Source: Prosthecobacter sp.
GTDB taxonomy: Bacteria; Verrucomicrobiota; Verrucomicrobiia; Verrucomicrobiales; Verrucomicrobiaceae
Assembly: GCF_029946185.1 (NCBI RefSeq)
Contig: NZ_JAQSEA010000071.1
Location: 1 to 61,904, forward strand
Direction: 5' to 3'
Length of the DNA: 61,904 nt
Notes under the pieces: generated by a model
Databases searched by the model: none
What the model saw: only the letters and a program-made list of their open reading frames with translations
Told to the model about the DNA's origin: nothing
Translations under genes and position numbers: made by a program
Shown: piece by piece, positions 17,661 through 26,399 of the stretch
How the letters are laid out: each line of letters begins with the position of its first letter
Numbering within the stretch: the stretch's first letter is position 1

Positions 17661-18695
17661 TCACACGAACGCCGTCGCATCTGCGACAAACGCATCCACA
17701 TCGGCCTCAGTGGTACGCCATGAGCACATCAGCCGAGAGCCGCCGCCGATGAAGCTGTAAAACACCCATCCGCGCTCTTTGAGACCTTCCTTCATCAGGT
17801 CCGGCAGCTTGGCAAACACCGCATTGGCATCCACCGGGTAGAGAATCTGCACCCCTGGCAGATGGCCGAGTGCATCAGAGAGGCGGCGAGCCAAGGTGTT
17901 GCCGTTTTGGGCATGCCTGCGCCAGGTCTCATCACTCAAAATGCGCAGCCATTGCGCGGAGATGAAGCGCATTTTCGAGCAAAGCTGTCCCGCCTGCTTG
18001 CAGCGGTACGCAAATTCCTGTGAGAGCTCCTTGTTGAAGAACACGACGGCTTCCGTCACGGCCATGCCCAGTTTGGTGCCACCGCAGCACAGCACATCCA
18101 CCCCGGCACGCCAGGTGATGTCGGCGGGTGCGCAGTTCAAACCGGTCAGGGCATTGAAGAAGCGTGCACCATCCATGTGAATCGACAGGCCATGCTGTTT
18201 CGCCACAGCGCCGAGGCCCTTGAGTTCGCCCGGGCGATACACCGTGCCCAGTTCCGTGCTTTGACTGATGCTCAGGGCTCGCGGCTTGGGAAAATGCACA
18301 TCGCTGCGGCTTGTCGCCAGACGTACGACATCAGCGGGGTCGAGTTTTCCCAGCGGGCTGCGGGCGAGCAGGATCTTCGAGCCGTGGCTGAAAAATTCCG
18401 GGGCACCGCATTCGTCCGTCTCCACATGCGCCTCTTGGGAGGTGATGATGCTGTGATAGCTCTGGCAGAGTGTGGCGAGCGAGAGAGAATTCGCCGCCGT
18501 GCCGTTGAAGACAAAGTACACATCGCAGTCAGTCTCGAAAAAGTGCCGGAACGTTTCGCAGGCCTCGGCCGTGGTCGAGTCGGCCCCATAGCTGGGCTGA
18601 TACCCTGCATTGGCCTCTCCCAGTGCCTGCCAGGCTTCAGGGCAAATGCCGGAGGTGTTGTCTGAGGCAAAGTGGTATTTCAGTTCAACGCTCAT
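17661..18695 (-). CDS. Low-specificity L-threonine aldolase family PLP enzyme
   Basis: 344 aa, beta-eliminating lyase fold type I. Motifs FASDNTSGICPEA, YGADSTTAEACETFRHFF, FVFNGTAANSLSLATL, HVETDECGAPEFF, LSIHMDGARFFNAL and CCGGTKLGMAV, whose Lys should bind PLP. Cleaves threonine/allo-threonine to glycine and acetaldehyde; related members act on other beta-hydroxy amino acids. Its start overlaps the stop of the MauE-like gene by 4 bp, making it the last gene of a four-gene operon whose other members are membrane/envelope proteins. Confidence 0.87.
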   Translation of the reverse strand: MSVELKYHFASDNTSGICPEAWQALGEANAGYQPSYGADSTTAEACETFRHFFETDCDVYFVFNGTAANSLSLATLCQSYHSIITSQEAHVETDECGAPEFFSHGSKILLARSPLGKLDPADVVRLATSRSDVHFPKPRALSISQSTELGTVYRPGELKGLGAVAKQHGLSIHMDGARFFNALTGLNCAPADITWRAGVDVLCCGGTKLGMAVTEAVVFFNKELSQEFAYRCKQAGQLCSKMRFISAQWLRILSDETWRRHAQNGNTLARRLSDALGHLPGVQILYPVDANAVFAKLPDLMKEGLKERGWVFYSFIGGGSRLMCSWRTTEADVDAFVADATAFV

Positions 18696-19102
18696 GCTCT
18701 TGCTTTTGGTTTACCGTACCATGCCAGCGCGATCCCTGTGAGGAGCAGCAGCACATCGCGCAGGATAAGGTCGCGGTAATTGGAGGTGGCGTCGGCGTGG
18801 CCGAAACAGCCGCAGCGGATGTCGATGCCACGCCACCAAGAGAGGCCGAGGGCGGCCAAAAAAATCAGCAGCGATCCGTTCAAGATCAGCAGGCCACCGG
18901 AACGCAGCAGGCCGCTCATCACGGCCAGTCCGGCCAAAATTTCCAGCCATGGCAGGCCCATGGCCAGCCACGCGGCCCAGGGGTCCCCCAAAAGATCGAA
19001 GCTGCGGACGTCATCGAGGAACGACATCGGATCCATCACCTTTAAAAGACCCGCATAGACAAAGAGGCCGCCGAAAAAGAAGTGTAGGAGAAGTCGCAGC
19101 AT
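18692..19102 (-). CDS. MauE/DoxX-like membrane protein
   Basis: 136 aa with four membrane helices. Starts MLRLLLHFFFGGLFVYAGLLK and contains the CGCFG motif (DIRCGCFGHADATSNYRDLILRD in outline), characteristic of MauE-like DoxX proteins, in which the cysteine pair is thought to take part in disulfide/thiol electron transfer. The start was moved from the longest frame to 19102, where the first helix begins. It lies 13 bp after the AlgJ-like gene and overlaps the aldolase gene by 4 bp. Confidence 0.8.
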   Translation of the reverse strand: MLRLLLHFFFGGLFVYAGLLKVMDPMSFLDDVRSFDLLGDPWAAWLAMGLPWLEILAGLAVMSGLLRSGGLLILNGSLLIFLAALGLSWWRGIDIRCGCFGHADATSNYRDLILRDVLLLLTGIALAWYGKPKARA

Positions 19103-19115
19103 GGGGTGGCCGAAC

Positions 19116-20144
19116 TTACGGCACCAGATCCACCATCGGCAACAGAATGATGACGAGCTTCTTGTCTTGATAGTTCTCTCCTGCCCGGGGCATGTCCCGG
19201 ACATCCAGCGAGCGTCCCAACAAGGTGGAAAGCTGCGTGGCAAAACCGGCCGCCGGTGCCTGACCGTCGCCGCCAAAGCTGAGCTGCGCATCGTCATACA
19301 CACGCATCAGTTCACCGCCGTGCAGCACGATGGGGGATTTGTCGCTCTGCGGGATGCCACGAATTGAAATCAAAACTGCTTCTTCTGCTCCCAGCAGCTT
19401 CGCGGCATGCAGCGGATCGAGCCGACGTGCCAGGTCACCTGCATCTGTGTGTTCGAGAATATTGGCATTGATGATGGGAGTCTCGGTACTGCTCAGTCGT
19501 GGATGTTTTTCGTGCACATGCTTGTTTACCGCCACGGCCACCGCCTTCATGGCCTCCGGGGTCCAGTGACTGTCCCGTGCAAAGAACACCGGCTGCCTGT
19601 CGCGGAACTCCCACAGGGGCTCGGTCATGTCCATCACATCGACGCCTGCCGTTTTCAATTCAGCCAGCCTGCCCACTTCATCTTTCAAACGAATCACGTC
19701 TAGATACCGGCCGAGACGGATCTGTTCAGGGTACATCGTGGCACGGTCTGGAATGACGACGACCAGCAGCGGCGTATCCTGCGCTTTCAACTCTGCCGCC
19801 AGCTTGATCAAACCAGGCTGCACATCGTTGCCAGGGCGTCGGGCATGCGCCAGACGGTCGAGTTCATGCTGGTCGAAGAGCCAGCCTTCACGTCCGAGAA
19901 ACACCGTGTGGTTGCCCTCGTTCAAGCCATGCATCAGCAGCCATTGCAGGCCGCTCCGCACCGTTGCAGCCGCGAGATTGGTCTTGGAGGGCGTGAGCCA
20001 GGACGCGGCTTCAAACAGCAGCGGCACGGCCAGCAGCAGTAGAAAAACACGGATGATCTTCCGCGCTGCCTTGGGACTGAGTTCCGGTTCAGGCGGTATC
20101 ACAGTGCGCTTCGCTGGGTCGATTTGAGGAAGCGTCGGTTTCAT
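19116..20144 (-). CDS. AlgJ/AlgX-like SGNH-hydrolase-fold protein, possibly without its nucleophile
   Basis: 342 aa. One N-terminal membrane anchor (IRVFLLLLAVPLLFEAASW, about residues 30-48), then an AlgJ/AlgX-like domain: VFLGREGWLFDQHEL, LLVVVIPDRATMYPEQ, DVMDMTEPLWEFRDRQPVFF in part, and ARDSHWTPEAM with the conserved Asp-x-His. Members O-acetylate exopolysaccharides together with an MBOAT protein. Where family members carry the serine of GDS/GTS before AGFATQLS, I read VYDDAQLSF, so the nucleophile seems absent. Its ATG overlaps the upstream MBOAT-like stop (ATGA). Confidence 0.72.
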   Translation of the reverse strand: MKPTLPQIDPAKRTVIPPEPELSPKAARKIIRVFLLLLAVPLLFEAASWLTPSKTNLAAATVRSGLQWLLMHGLNEGNHTVFLGREGWLFDQHELDRLAHARRPGNDVQPGLIKLAAELKAQDTPLLVVVIPDRATMYPEQIRLGRYLDVIRLKDEVGRLAELKTAGVDVMDMTEPLWEFRDRQPVFFARDSHWTPEAMKAVAVAVNKHVHEKHPRLSSTETPIINANILEHTDAGDLARRLDPLHAAKLLGAEEAVLISIRGIPQSDKSPIVLHGGELMRVYDDAQLSFGGDGQAPAAGFATQLSTLLGRSLDVRDMPRAGENYQDKKLVIILLPMVDLVP

Positions 20145-20872
20145 GGCATGGGTGCGGCGTGCGTCCACAGCATCGCCACGGCAAAGGTGAAAATGAGAAT
20201 GGAGATCGTCGCCTTCCATGGTGCTGGCTCGCGCAGAAAATCGCGCGAGTGTGGCAGGCCGATGAGGCAGACCAGCGCGGCGAAGATCGTCAGGACGTTG
20301 AAATCTGTCCGTACTCGCGTCTGTTGCAGCAAGGTGGCCATCGTCCGGGGCGGAGGCACAAACAGTGCCTTCAGGTGCAGCCAGGTGTCGCCGAAAGAAG
20401 CCGTTTGCACCAGCGCTCCGATCACGGTGCCTGCCAGCAGGAGGGCGATCAGCCGCAGCCATTTCCCCTTTGTGAAGCGCCGAAGCGTAAGCGCTTCCTG
20501 CACCGGTTCCGCCACCTTGAATCCAAACATGCCGCCCAGACCGGCGAGAACATCGCCAGCGGCGGTGAAAGCAAAATGCAGGCTGAGCAGCAGACTCAGA
20601 AATCCCATCCAAGCCACACTGGTGCCCAGGCTCTCCGGCCCGCCCCGAAAAGTCATCGTCGCGAGATGCCACAGCGGATTGACCAGCAGCACCCACTTGC
20701 CAATTCCCAGGCAGAAGCGCGTGATGCCATTCGCCACGTCGAACGTGGCCGGTCGTGGTTTGACGTAAAGGCGCACAGTCAAAGCGACGGGCAGCAGTAC
20801 AAACAGCAGATGGTGGAGACTGATTAGCACAAGTATATGGAGATGGCGGAGGGCTAGACGCCCGTCAATCAT
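20141..20872 (-). CDS. Shortened MBOAT/AlgI-like membrane protein
   Basis: 243 aa, against about 450-520 in AlgI. The segments ITRFCLGIGKWVLLVNPL and FAFTAAGDVLAGLGGMFGF match the AlgI features F-LGL-KK-L-AD and F-FSGYSDMAIGLARMFGF in spacing and type. The following region with the catalytic His (WHG motif) is absent and the protein goes straight to the last helices. It therefore looks like an AlgI homologue with its catalytic core deleted. First gene of the operon with the AlgJ-like, MauE-like and aldolase genes. Start taken as ATG 20872; ATG 20914 adds 14 residues. Confidence 0.6.
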   Translation of the reverse strand: MIDGRLALRHLHILVLISLHHLLFVLLPVALTVRLYVKPRPATFDVANGITRFCLGIGKWVLLVNPLWHLATMTFRGGPESLGTSVAWMGFLSLLLSLHFAFTAAGDVLAGLGGMFGFKVAEPVQEALTLRRFTKGKWLRLIALLLAGTVIGALVQTASFGDTWLHLKALFVPPPRTMATLLQQTRVRTDFNVLTIFAALVCLIGLPHSRDFLREPAPWKATISILIFTFAVAMLWTHAAPMP

Positions 20873-21004
20873 GGAATCTTGGGGGCATTGCTGACAGTTT
20901 GAGCGGTGTAGCATCGTTTGCCGTTGCCATGCTCTCCACCGAGATGGCAGAGGAACTGGAAAAATACGTCAGTGAAGCGCTTTTTGCAGCGTTTTAGTTC
21001 TGTC

Positions 21005-22459
21005 ATGAACGACATCGACCCCCATCTCCCCGAGCACCTCATCCGCCGCGATTTCCTGAAGAAGCTAGCAGCGGCTGGCACTGCCGCATGGATGACCGGC
21101 GAGTCCCGCGCCATCTGGGCAAAAACAGGTGAAAAGGTGACACACCCGCCAGCAAAGGCCGATGCCTGCATCCTGCTATGGATGGCAGGTGGCATGGCGG
21201 CGCCGGACACCTTTGACCCAAAAGGCTATCTGCCCTTTGAGAAGGGGCTGGAGGTCAAACGGATGCTCAGCACTTTCCCTGCGATCAACACGAATGTGGA
21301 TGGCATCAAAATCTGCCAGGGGCTGGAAAACATCGCGCAGGTGATGGACCGCGCCACTCTGATTCGCAGCGCGGTGCAGCCTGATCTCGGCAGCATTTTG
21401 CATTCGCGGCATCAGTATCACTGGCACACCGGCTACGTGCCGCCGCAGACGGTGGCTTGCCCGCACATCGGTGCCTGGATGGCGAAGGTGCTCGGCCCGC
21501 GCAATGCCGTGATGCCCGCCTTCATCAACATCGGCCAGCGGCTCGAAGGCGTGGGCGAAAGTGAAGAGCTGAAGGCCTTCACCACGGCGGGGTTTTTTGG
21601 CAGTGAATTCGGCCCCATGAACCTGCCGTTTCCGGAAGAAGCCGCGCAGTCGGTGAAGCCACCGAAGGGCATGGATGCGAATCGGTTTGCCAATCGCGAC
21701 CGTCTCTTTCGCAAGCTGGTGGATCAAAGCCCGCAGCGCGAGTTCATGAGCGACTACCAGCAGGAGTCCATGCTGCGCAGCATGGACAACGCCTACCGTC
21801 TGCTCAGCGCGAAGGAGCGCGAAGCCTTCGACATCACCCTGGAGCCGAAGGAGAGTTACGCCAAGTATGACACGGGCCGCTTTGGCCGTGGCTGCCTGCT
21901 TGCGCGTCGCTTGATCGAGGCAGGAACACGCTTCGTCGAGGTGACCACCGAGTACGTGCCGTTCTTCCAATGGGACACGCATAAAGATGGCCACACCACG
22001 GTGGACACCCTGCACAAGGAAATCGATCTGCCCATTTCACAACTCGTTCGCGATCTAGAGGCGAAGGGGCTGCTGGACCGCACGCTCATCGTCATTGCCA
22101 GCGAGTTCAGCCGCGATGCCCTCATGGAAGGCAAGCCCGGTTCCTCGGCGAACGATCAGACGACCTTCAAAGTCGATACGCTCAGCGAAATGAAGCACTA
22201 CGGCCTGCACCGCCATTTCACCGGCGGCACCAGCGTGGTGATGTTTGGCGGTGGCGTGAAGAAAGGCCATCTGTATGGCGAAACCGCCGATGAGCGCCCG
22301 CTCATTGCCACCAAGAACCCTGTGAGCGTCATGGACCTGCATGCCACGATCATGACCGCCATGGGCATCAGCCCGAAGACGGAGTTCGAGATCGAGGGCC
22401 GGCCATTCTACGTCACGGAAGATGGTAAAGGCAGGGCGGTGACGGAAATATTCGCTTAA
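21005..22459 (+). CDS. Tat-exported DUF1501 family protein (sulfatase-like fold)
   Basis: 484 aa. A twin-arginine signal (RRDFLKKLAAAGTAAW) near the start is followed by the DUF1501 domain: CILLWMAGGMAAPDTFDPK, RNAVMPAFINIG, GRFGRGCLLARRLIEAGTRFVEV, WDTHKDGHTT and ASEFSRDALMEGKPGS in part. DUF1501 proteins resemble alkaline phosphatase/sulfatase enzymes and in Planctomycetota/Verrucomicrobiota usually follow a cytochrome DUF1549/DUF1553 gene. Here that partner is missing. Function unknown. The start was set at 21005 so that the Tat motif lies near the N-terminus. Confidence 0.87.
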   Translation: MNDIDPHLPEHLIRRDFLKKLAAAGTAAWMTGESRAIWAKTGEKVTHPPAKADACILLWMAGGMAAPDTFDPKGYLPFEKGLEVKRMLSTFPAINTNVDGIKICQGLENIAQVMDRATLIRSAVQPDLGSILHSRHQYHWHTGYVPPQTVACPHIGAWMAKVLGPRNAVMPAFINIGQRLEGVGESEELKAFTTAGFFGSEFGPMNLPFPEEAAQSVKPPKGMDANRFANRDRLFRKLVDQSPQREFMSDYQQESMLRSMDNAYRLLSAKEREAFDITLEPKESYAKYDTGRFGRGCLLARRLIEAGTRFVEVTTEYVPFFQWDTHKDGHTTVDTLHKEIDLPISQLVRDLEAKGLLDRTLIVIASEFSRDALMEGKPGSSANDQTTFKVDTLSEMKHYGLHRHFTGGTSVVMFGGGVKKGHLYGETADERPLIATKNPVSVMDLHATIMTAMGISPKTEFEIEGRPFYVTEDGKGRAVTEIFA

Positions 22460-22501
22460 AACGATTGGAGGCGTGGCTTTCTCCCGTTTAGACTTTCTCA
22501 C

Positions 22502-23461
22502 ATGAACGCCCATCGCCTTCTCTGCATCGGGGTCACGACTCTTGTCCTGGCCGTTTCCTTCTCTCTTCGTGCTGCTGACGGCGATGCCGAATGGAAGAAG
22601 GTCAACGATGCCATGGAAGGCATCAAAAATCCAACGGAGCAGCCCAAATCGCGTGAGGAAGCCATCGCGATGCTCAAAAAAGGCCTGACGGAGTTCGATG
22701 CTGCGTATGCGACCGCTTTGAAAGCGGAGCCGAACAATCCATCCCGCTGGGATGCCGCGTTGTTTGAAACCATGGTCGGACGTGCACGCGAGTTCGCGGG
22801 GGTGCCGGCACCTTCAAAGCAGGCCATCACGCTCGAAGAGATTCTCAAGGCCGAAGATGCGAAGCCTGAAACCAAATCGCAGGCGAGTTTGGTCAGTGTC
22901 ATGGAGGCTGCTGAGGCCGCCGAAAGTCCAGAGGGTGACCCCACCACATGGCTGGCGAAAGCGGAGAAGCATCTGAAGGATTTTCCCGCTGAAAAAATGA
23001 ACAAGATGGTGGAAGGCAAAATCGCGAGCATCAAGGCCGCCTCCGAGCTCAAAAACAAGCCACTCGAACTGAAGTTCACCGCTGTGGATGGTCGCGAAGT
23101 GGATGTGTCGAAATTGCAGGGTAAAGTCGTGCTTATTGACTTCTGGGCCACCTGGTGCGGACCTTGTGTGGCAGAACTGCCGAATGTGATCAAGGCCTAC
23201 AAAGAGCTGCATCCGAAGGGTTTTGAAATTGTCGGTATCTCGCTCGACAGCGACAAGGCCGAACTGGAAGCATTCGTGAAGGAAAAAGGCATGGAATGGC
23301 CGCAGTATTTCGATGGCAAAGGCTGGAAGAACGAGATTTCCACCAAGTACGGCATCACCTCGATTCCTGCCATGTGGCTGCTCAATAAGAAGGGAATGGT
23401 TGTGAGCACCGATGCGCGTGGTGGTTTGGAGGAGCAGGTGGCCAAACTTCTCGCGGAGTAA
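22502..23461 (+). CDS. TlpA-like thiol-disulfide oxidoreductase with N-terminal helical extension
   Basis: 319 aa, signal peptide (MNAHRLLCIGVTTLVLAVSF). Residues about 30-185 form a helical, Lys/Glu/Ala-rich extension of unknown type. The C-terminal part is a thioredoxin-like TlpA/ResA domain (LKFTAVDGREVDVSKLQGKV; active site FWATWCGPCVAELP at about 214-227; GITSIPAMWLLN with the cis-Pro). It should reduce or shuffle disulfides in the periplasm. The CocE-like gene starts one base after its stop, so the two are almost certainly co-transcribed. Confidence 0.87.
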   Translation: MNAHRLLCIGVTTLVLAVSFSLRAADGDAEWKKVNDAMEGIKNPTEQPKSREEAIAMLKKGLTEFDAAYATALKAEPNNPSRWDAALFETMVGRAREFAGVPAPSKQAITLEEILKAEDAKPETKSQASLVSVMEAAEAAESPEGDPTTWLAKAEKHLKDFPAEKMNKMVEGKIASIKAASELKNKPLELKFTAVDGREVDVSKLQGKVVLIDFWATWCGPCVAELPNVIKAYKELHPKGFEIVGISLDSDKAELEAFVKEKGMEWPQYFDGKGWKNEISTKYGITSIPAMWLLNKKGMVVSTDARGGLEEQVAKLLAE

Positions 23462-23462
23462 A

Positions 23463-25310
23463 ATGATGATCCATCGTTCAGCTTTCATGGCAGTCTTGCT
23501 GGCTGCTTCGTTTCTACATGCCCAGGAAGCGGGCATTCAGGTCGAGAAAAGCGTCATGGTAGCGATGAGTGATGGCGTGAAGCTCGCCACAGATGTGTAT
23601 CTGCCTGCGGGCAGCACTGGAAAGCTGCCTGTCATTCTCACACGCACGCCTTACAACAAAGACGGCACCAAAAGCTTCGGTGAATACTTTGCGGCGCACG
23701 GCTATGCCTTCGTGGCGCAGGACACACGCGGACGCTATGCCAGTGAAGGCGTCTGGCACTGGCTGACTGATGATGGTGCGGATGGAGCCGATTGTGCTGC
23801 ATGGATCGCCGCGCAGCCGTGGGCAAACGGCAAGATCGGCATGGTCGGCACCTCGTATGTCGGCGGTACGCAGCACGCGATGGCTTTGGCAAAAGTGCCG
23901 CAGCTCACCACCGTCATCCCGGTGGATGCCGTGTCTAACATGGGACTGCAGAGCATGCGGAATGCGGGCGCGTTTGAAATGCGCTTCTGGAACTGGATCA
24001 TGCTCAATGCCGGCAAAGGAAGCAACGCGGCGCTCGATCCCGCCACGCAAGGCGAACTCAAGGAGATGGCGGATAATCGCTGGGATTATCTCTCGCTGCT
24101 GCCGCTTCGTCCCGGCACCACACCGCTCAAACTCGCCCCAGAATACGAGGACTGGCTCATCCAAGCCATGCGCCACGGCAAGGACGATGGCTTTTGGGCG
24201 CAGAACAACATTCTGGCCGATCCCTCGCGCTACAAGGACATGCCGGTCTATCTCGTCGGCGGCTGGTATGACTCGTGGGCCGGCAACACCTCCGCCAATT
24301 TTCAGGCGCTGTCGAAGACGCTCAAAAGCGATGTCTATCTCATCATGGGGCCATGGATTCACGGCGCGCAGAACAAGTCTTCTCACGGTCAGGTCGATTT
24401 CGGCAAAGACGCGGCCGTCGCGGACCAGCTTGTCTGGCGCAAGGAGTGGTTTGATCACTGGATGAAGGGCATCGACAACAGCGTCGGCAAAGCCGCCCCT
24501 TTCGCCAAAAAAGTACGCATCTTCGTCATGGGCACCGGGGACGGCAGCAAGACCAAGGACGGCTTGCTCAATCACGGTGGACAGTGGCGCGATGAAAACG
24601 AATGGCCACTGGCCCGTGTGAAGCCCACGGCTTTCTTTCTGTATCCCGAAGGCCTGCTGAGCGAGGTGAAGCCGGAGAGCGAGGGGGGAGCAGTGACCTA
24701 TGAGTTTGACCCCAAGAATCCAGTGCCAACGCTCGGTGGCAACATCTCCTCCGGCGACGGCATCATGCAGCAGGGTGCGTGGGATCAGCGCGGCAGTGAC
24801 AAATTCTGGAACTGGACCAAGCCCATTCCGCTCTCCGCCCGCAGCGACGTGCTGGTGTTTCAGACCGCACCCCTTGCTGAGGACATCGAAATCACCGGCG
24901 AAATTGAGGTGAAACTCTGGGCCTCATCCGATGCGGTGGACACCGATTTCACCGCCAAGCTGATCGATGGTTATCCGCCCAGCGCCGACTGGCCGCACGG
25001 CTTTGATCTCAATCTCGCCGACGGCATCGTGCGCGCCCGCTTTCGTGATTCGTTGAAGGAGGAAAAGCTCATGCAGCCGGGGAAGGTCTATCCCTTCACG
25101 ATTAAGCTCTATCCCACGAGTAACGTCTTCAAAAAAGGACATCGAATTCGTGTGGATATCAGCAGCAGTAATTTTCCGCGCTTTGACGTGAACCCCAACA
25201 CTGGGGAACCCCTCCAGCAGCACCGCCGCACGGTCATCGCCACGAACACGGTCTATCACGACCTCGAGCATCCCTCCCACATCGTGCTGCCTTTCGTGTC
25301 AAAGCGGTGA
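23463..25310 (+). CDS. Secreted CocE/NonD-family hydrolase (X-Pro dipeptidyl-peptidase S15-like)
   Basis: 615 aa, signal peptide ending LHAQEA. Alpha/beta-hydrolase domain (about 30-330) with the nucleophile motif GTSYVGGTQH, then the C-terminal jelly-roll PepX_C domain (about 370-600) with RIRVDISSSNFPRFDVNPNT at its end. Members cleave acyl groups from esters or peptides (cocaine esterase, glutaryl-7-ACA acylase, X-Pro peptidases); the substrate here is unknown. ATG 23463 lies one base after the TlpA-like stop. Confidence 0.88.
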   Translation: MMIHRSAFMAVLLAASFLHAQEAGIQVEKSVMVAMSDGVKLATDVYLPAGSTGKLPVILTRTPYNKDGTKSFGEYFAAHGYAFVAQDTRGRYASEGVWHWLTDDGADGADCAAWIAAQPWANGKIGMVGTSYVGGTQHAMALAKVPQLTTVIPVDAVSNMGLQSMRNAGAFEMRFWNWIMLNAGKGSNAALDPATQGELKEMADNRWDYLSLLPLRPGTTPLKLAPEYEDWLIQAMRHGKDDGFWAQNNILADPSRYKDMPVYLVGGWYDSWAGNTSANFQALSKTLKSDVYLIMGPWIHGAQNKSSHGQVDFGKDAAVADQLVWRKEWFDHWMKGIDNSVGKAAPFAKKVRIFVMGTGDGSKTKDGLLNHGGQWRDENEWPLARVKPTAFFLYPEGLLSEVKPESEGGAVTYEFDPKNPVPTLGGNISSGDGIMQQGAWDQRGSDKFWNWTKPIPLSARSDVLVFQTAPLAEDIEITGEIEVKLWASSDAVDTDFTAKLIDGYPPSADWPHGFDLNLADGIVRARFRDSLKEEKLMQPGKVYPFTIKLYPTSNVFKKGHRIRVDISSSNFPRFDVNPNTGEPLQQHRRTVIATNTVYHDLEHPSHIVLPFVSKR

Positions 25311-25315
25311 TCTGT

Positions 25316-25374
25316 TGTAGCTCGGTATGCCGATCCCGAGTCGCGCCTTCGCGGAATCGGAATACCGAGCTACA
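25316..25374. terminator. Large palindrome between convergent genes, bidirectional terminator or REP-like element
   Basis: Outer arms TGTAGCTCGGTAT and ATACCGAGCTACA pair perfectly over 13 bp; after one mismatch CCGAT/ATCGG adds 5 bp, and the tip forms CGCG-CCTT-CGCG. It starts 5 bp after the CocE-like stop and covers the stop codon of the convergent dehydratase gene. No T-run, so it may be an intergenic repeat that doubles as a terminator. Confidence 0.6.
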
Positions 25375-26338
25375 TCAAAACCTTCAGCGCCCTCGCCAGC
25401 ATCTCCATGCTCGCATTCCCACCCGTGAGCACGCAGGCCACGCGTTTGCCTTGCCATTGCTCGCGCTGCTTCTTCAGCGCTGCGTAGGCCAGCGCACCCG
25501 CGCCTTCGGCGATGTTGTGCGTGGCATGAATGATCTCGCGCATGGCGGCGACGGCTTCATCGTCATTCACCGTCACGATGTCGTGGGCATGGCGTAAGAC
25601 ATGGCCCAGCGCGTCATGGTTTGGCGTCTTGCAGGCCACGCCTTCGGCGACGCGCGTGGTGCTTGGCTGCTCGACGAACTGACGTTGCTGAAACGACAGC
25701 GCGTACGCCGGTGCATGCTCAGACACGACGCCGATGATCTTGGTCTTTAATCCCAGAGCCTCACGTGCAGCTGCGATGCCGCAGAAGCCGGAGCCGAGGC
25801 CGATGGGGACGAATAGGGCATCCAGATCGGCCACGGCATGAAACAGCTCCAGAGCATAAGTTGCCACGCCGCGCACCAGCCAGGGATGGAATGACGGCAC
25901 GGCATGCAATCCCTCCTTCGCCGCGAGTTCACGCGAATATTCCAGCGCTTCCTGAAACTCACAGCCATGCTCGACCAGTTCCGCGCCCAGCGAGCGCATG
26001 GCGGTGTTTTTCTCCGGGTTGTTGCCATGCGGCACCACGATCACGGCGCGCAGACCATTGAGCTTTGCGGCAAAGGCGATGGACTGCCCATGATTGCCCG
26101 TCGTGGCGGCGATCACACCGCGCACTTCGGGCTGCCGGCGTTTCAGTTCGTCCATATAGACTAGCCCGCCGCGAATCTTGAAAGCCCCAACCGGCGTGTG
26201 GTTCTCATGCTTCAACCACAGCTCGCAGCCCAGGTCTGCTTCGAGCAGCGGCCAGCGATAGGCCGGTGTTTCGTGAATGTAAGGCCGAATGAGCGCCTTG
26301 GCGGCTTCGATCTCGATGAGGGATGGCAGGGGCTCCAT
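25370..26338 (-). CDS. Threonine/serine dehydratase-like PLP enzyme (fold type II)
   Basis: 322 aa. Motifs LKHENHTPVGAFKIRGG (PLP Lys), AATTGNHGQSIAFAAKLNG (phosphate-binding substrate loop), VPIGLGSGFCGIAAA (Gly-rich PLP phosphate loop) and CVLTGGNASMEML at the end. No C-terminal ACT regulatory domain, so this is the short catabolic/biodegradative or related (serine racemase-like) type rather than IlvA. Likely deaminates threonine or serine to the 2-oxo acid. It is monocistronic and its 3' end is inside the palindrome. Confidence 0.85.
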   Translation of the reverse strand: MEPLPSLIEIEAAKALIRPYIHETPAYRWPLLEADLGCELWLKHENHTPVGAFKIRGGLVYMDELKRRQPEVRGVIAATTGNHGQSIAFAAKLNGLRAVIVVPHGNNPEKNTAMRSLGAELVEHGCEFQEALEYSRELAAKEGLHAVPSFHPWLVRGVATYALELFHAVADLDALFVPIGLGSGFCGIAAAREALGLKTKIIGVVSEHAPAYALSFQQRQFVEQPSTTRVAEGVACKTPNHDALGHVLRHAHDIVTVNDDEAVAAMREIIHATHNIAEGAGALAYAALKKQREQWQGKRVACVLTGGNASMEMLARALKVLM

Positions 26339-26399
26339 TTTTTATGGCTAAGCATGAACTTCGCAATGGCAAGTCCGTAGGTTGCGTTATGAGTCGAGC

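Noticed and set aside
20145..20696. N-terminal extension of the AlgJ-like gene on the minus strand
   Set aside because: It overlaps the AlgI-like gene in another frame and is Arg/Asp/His-rich without homology; the ATGA overlap at 20144 is the natural start.
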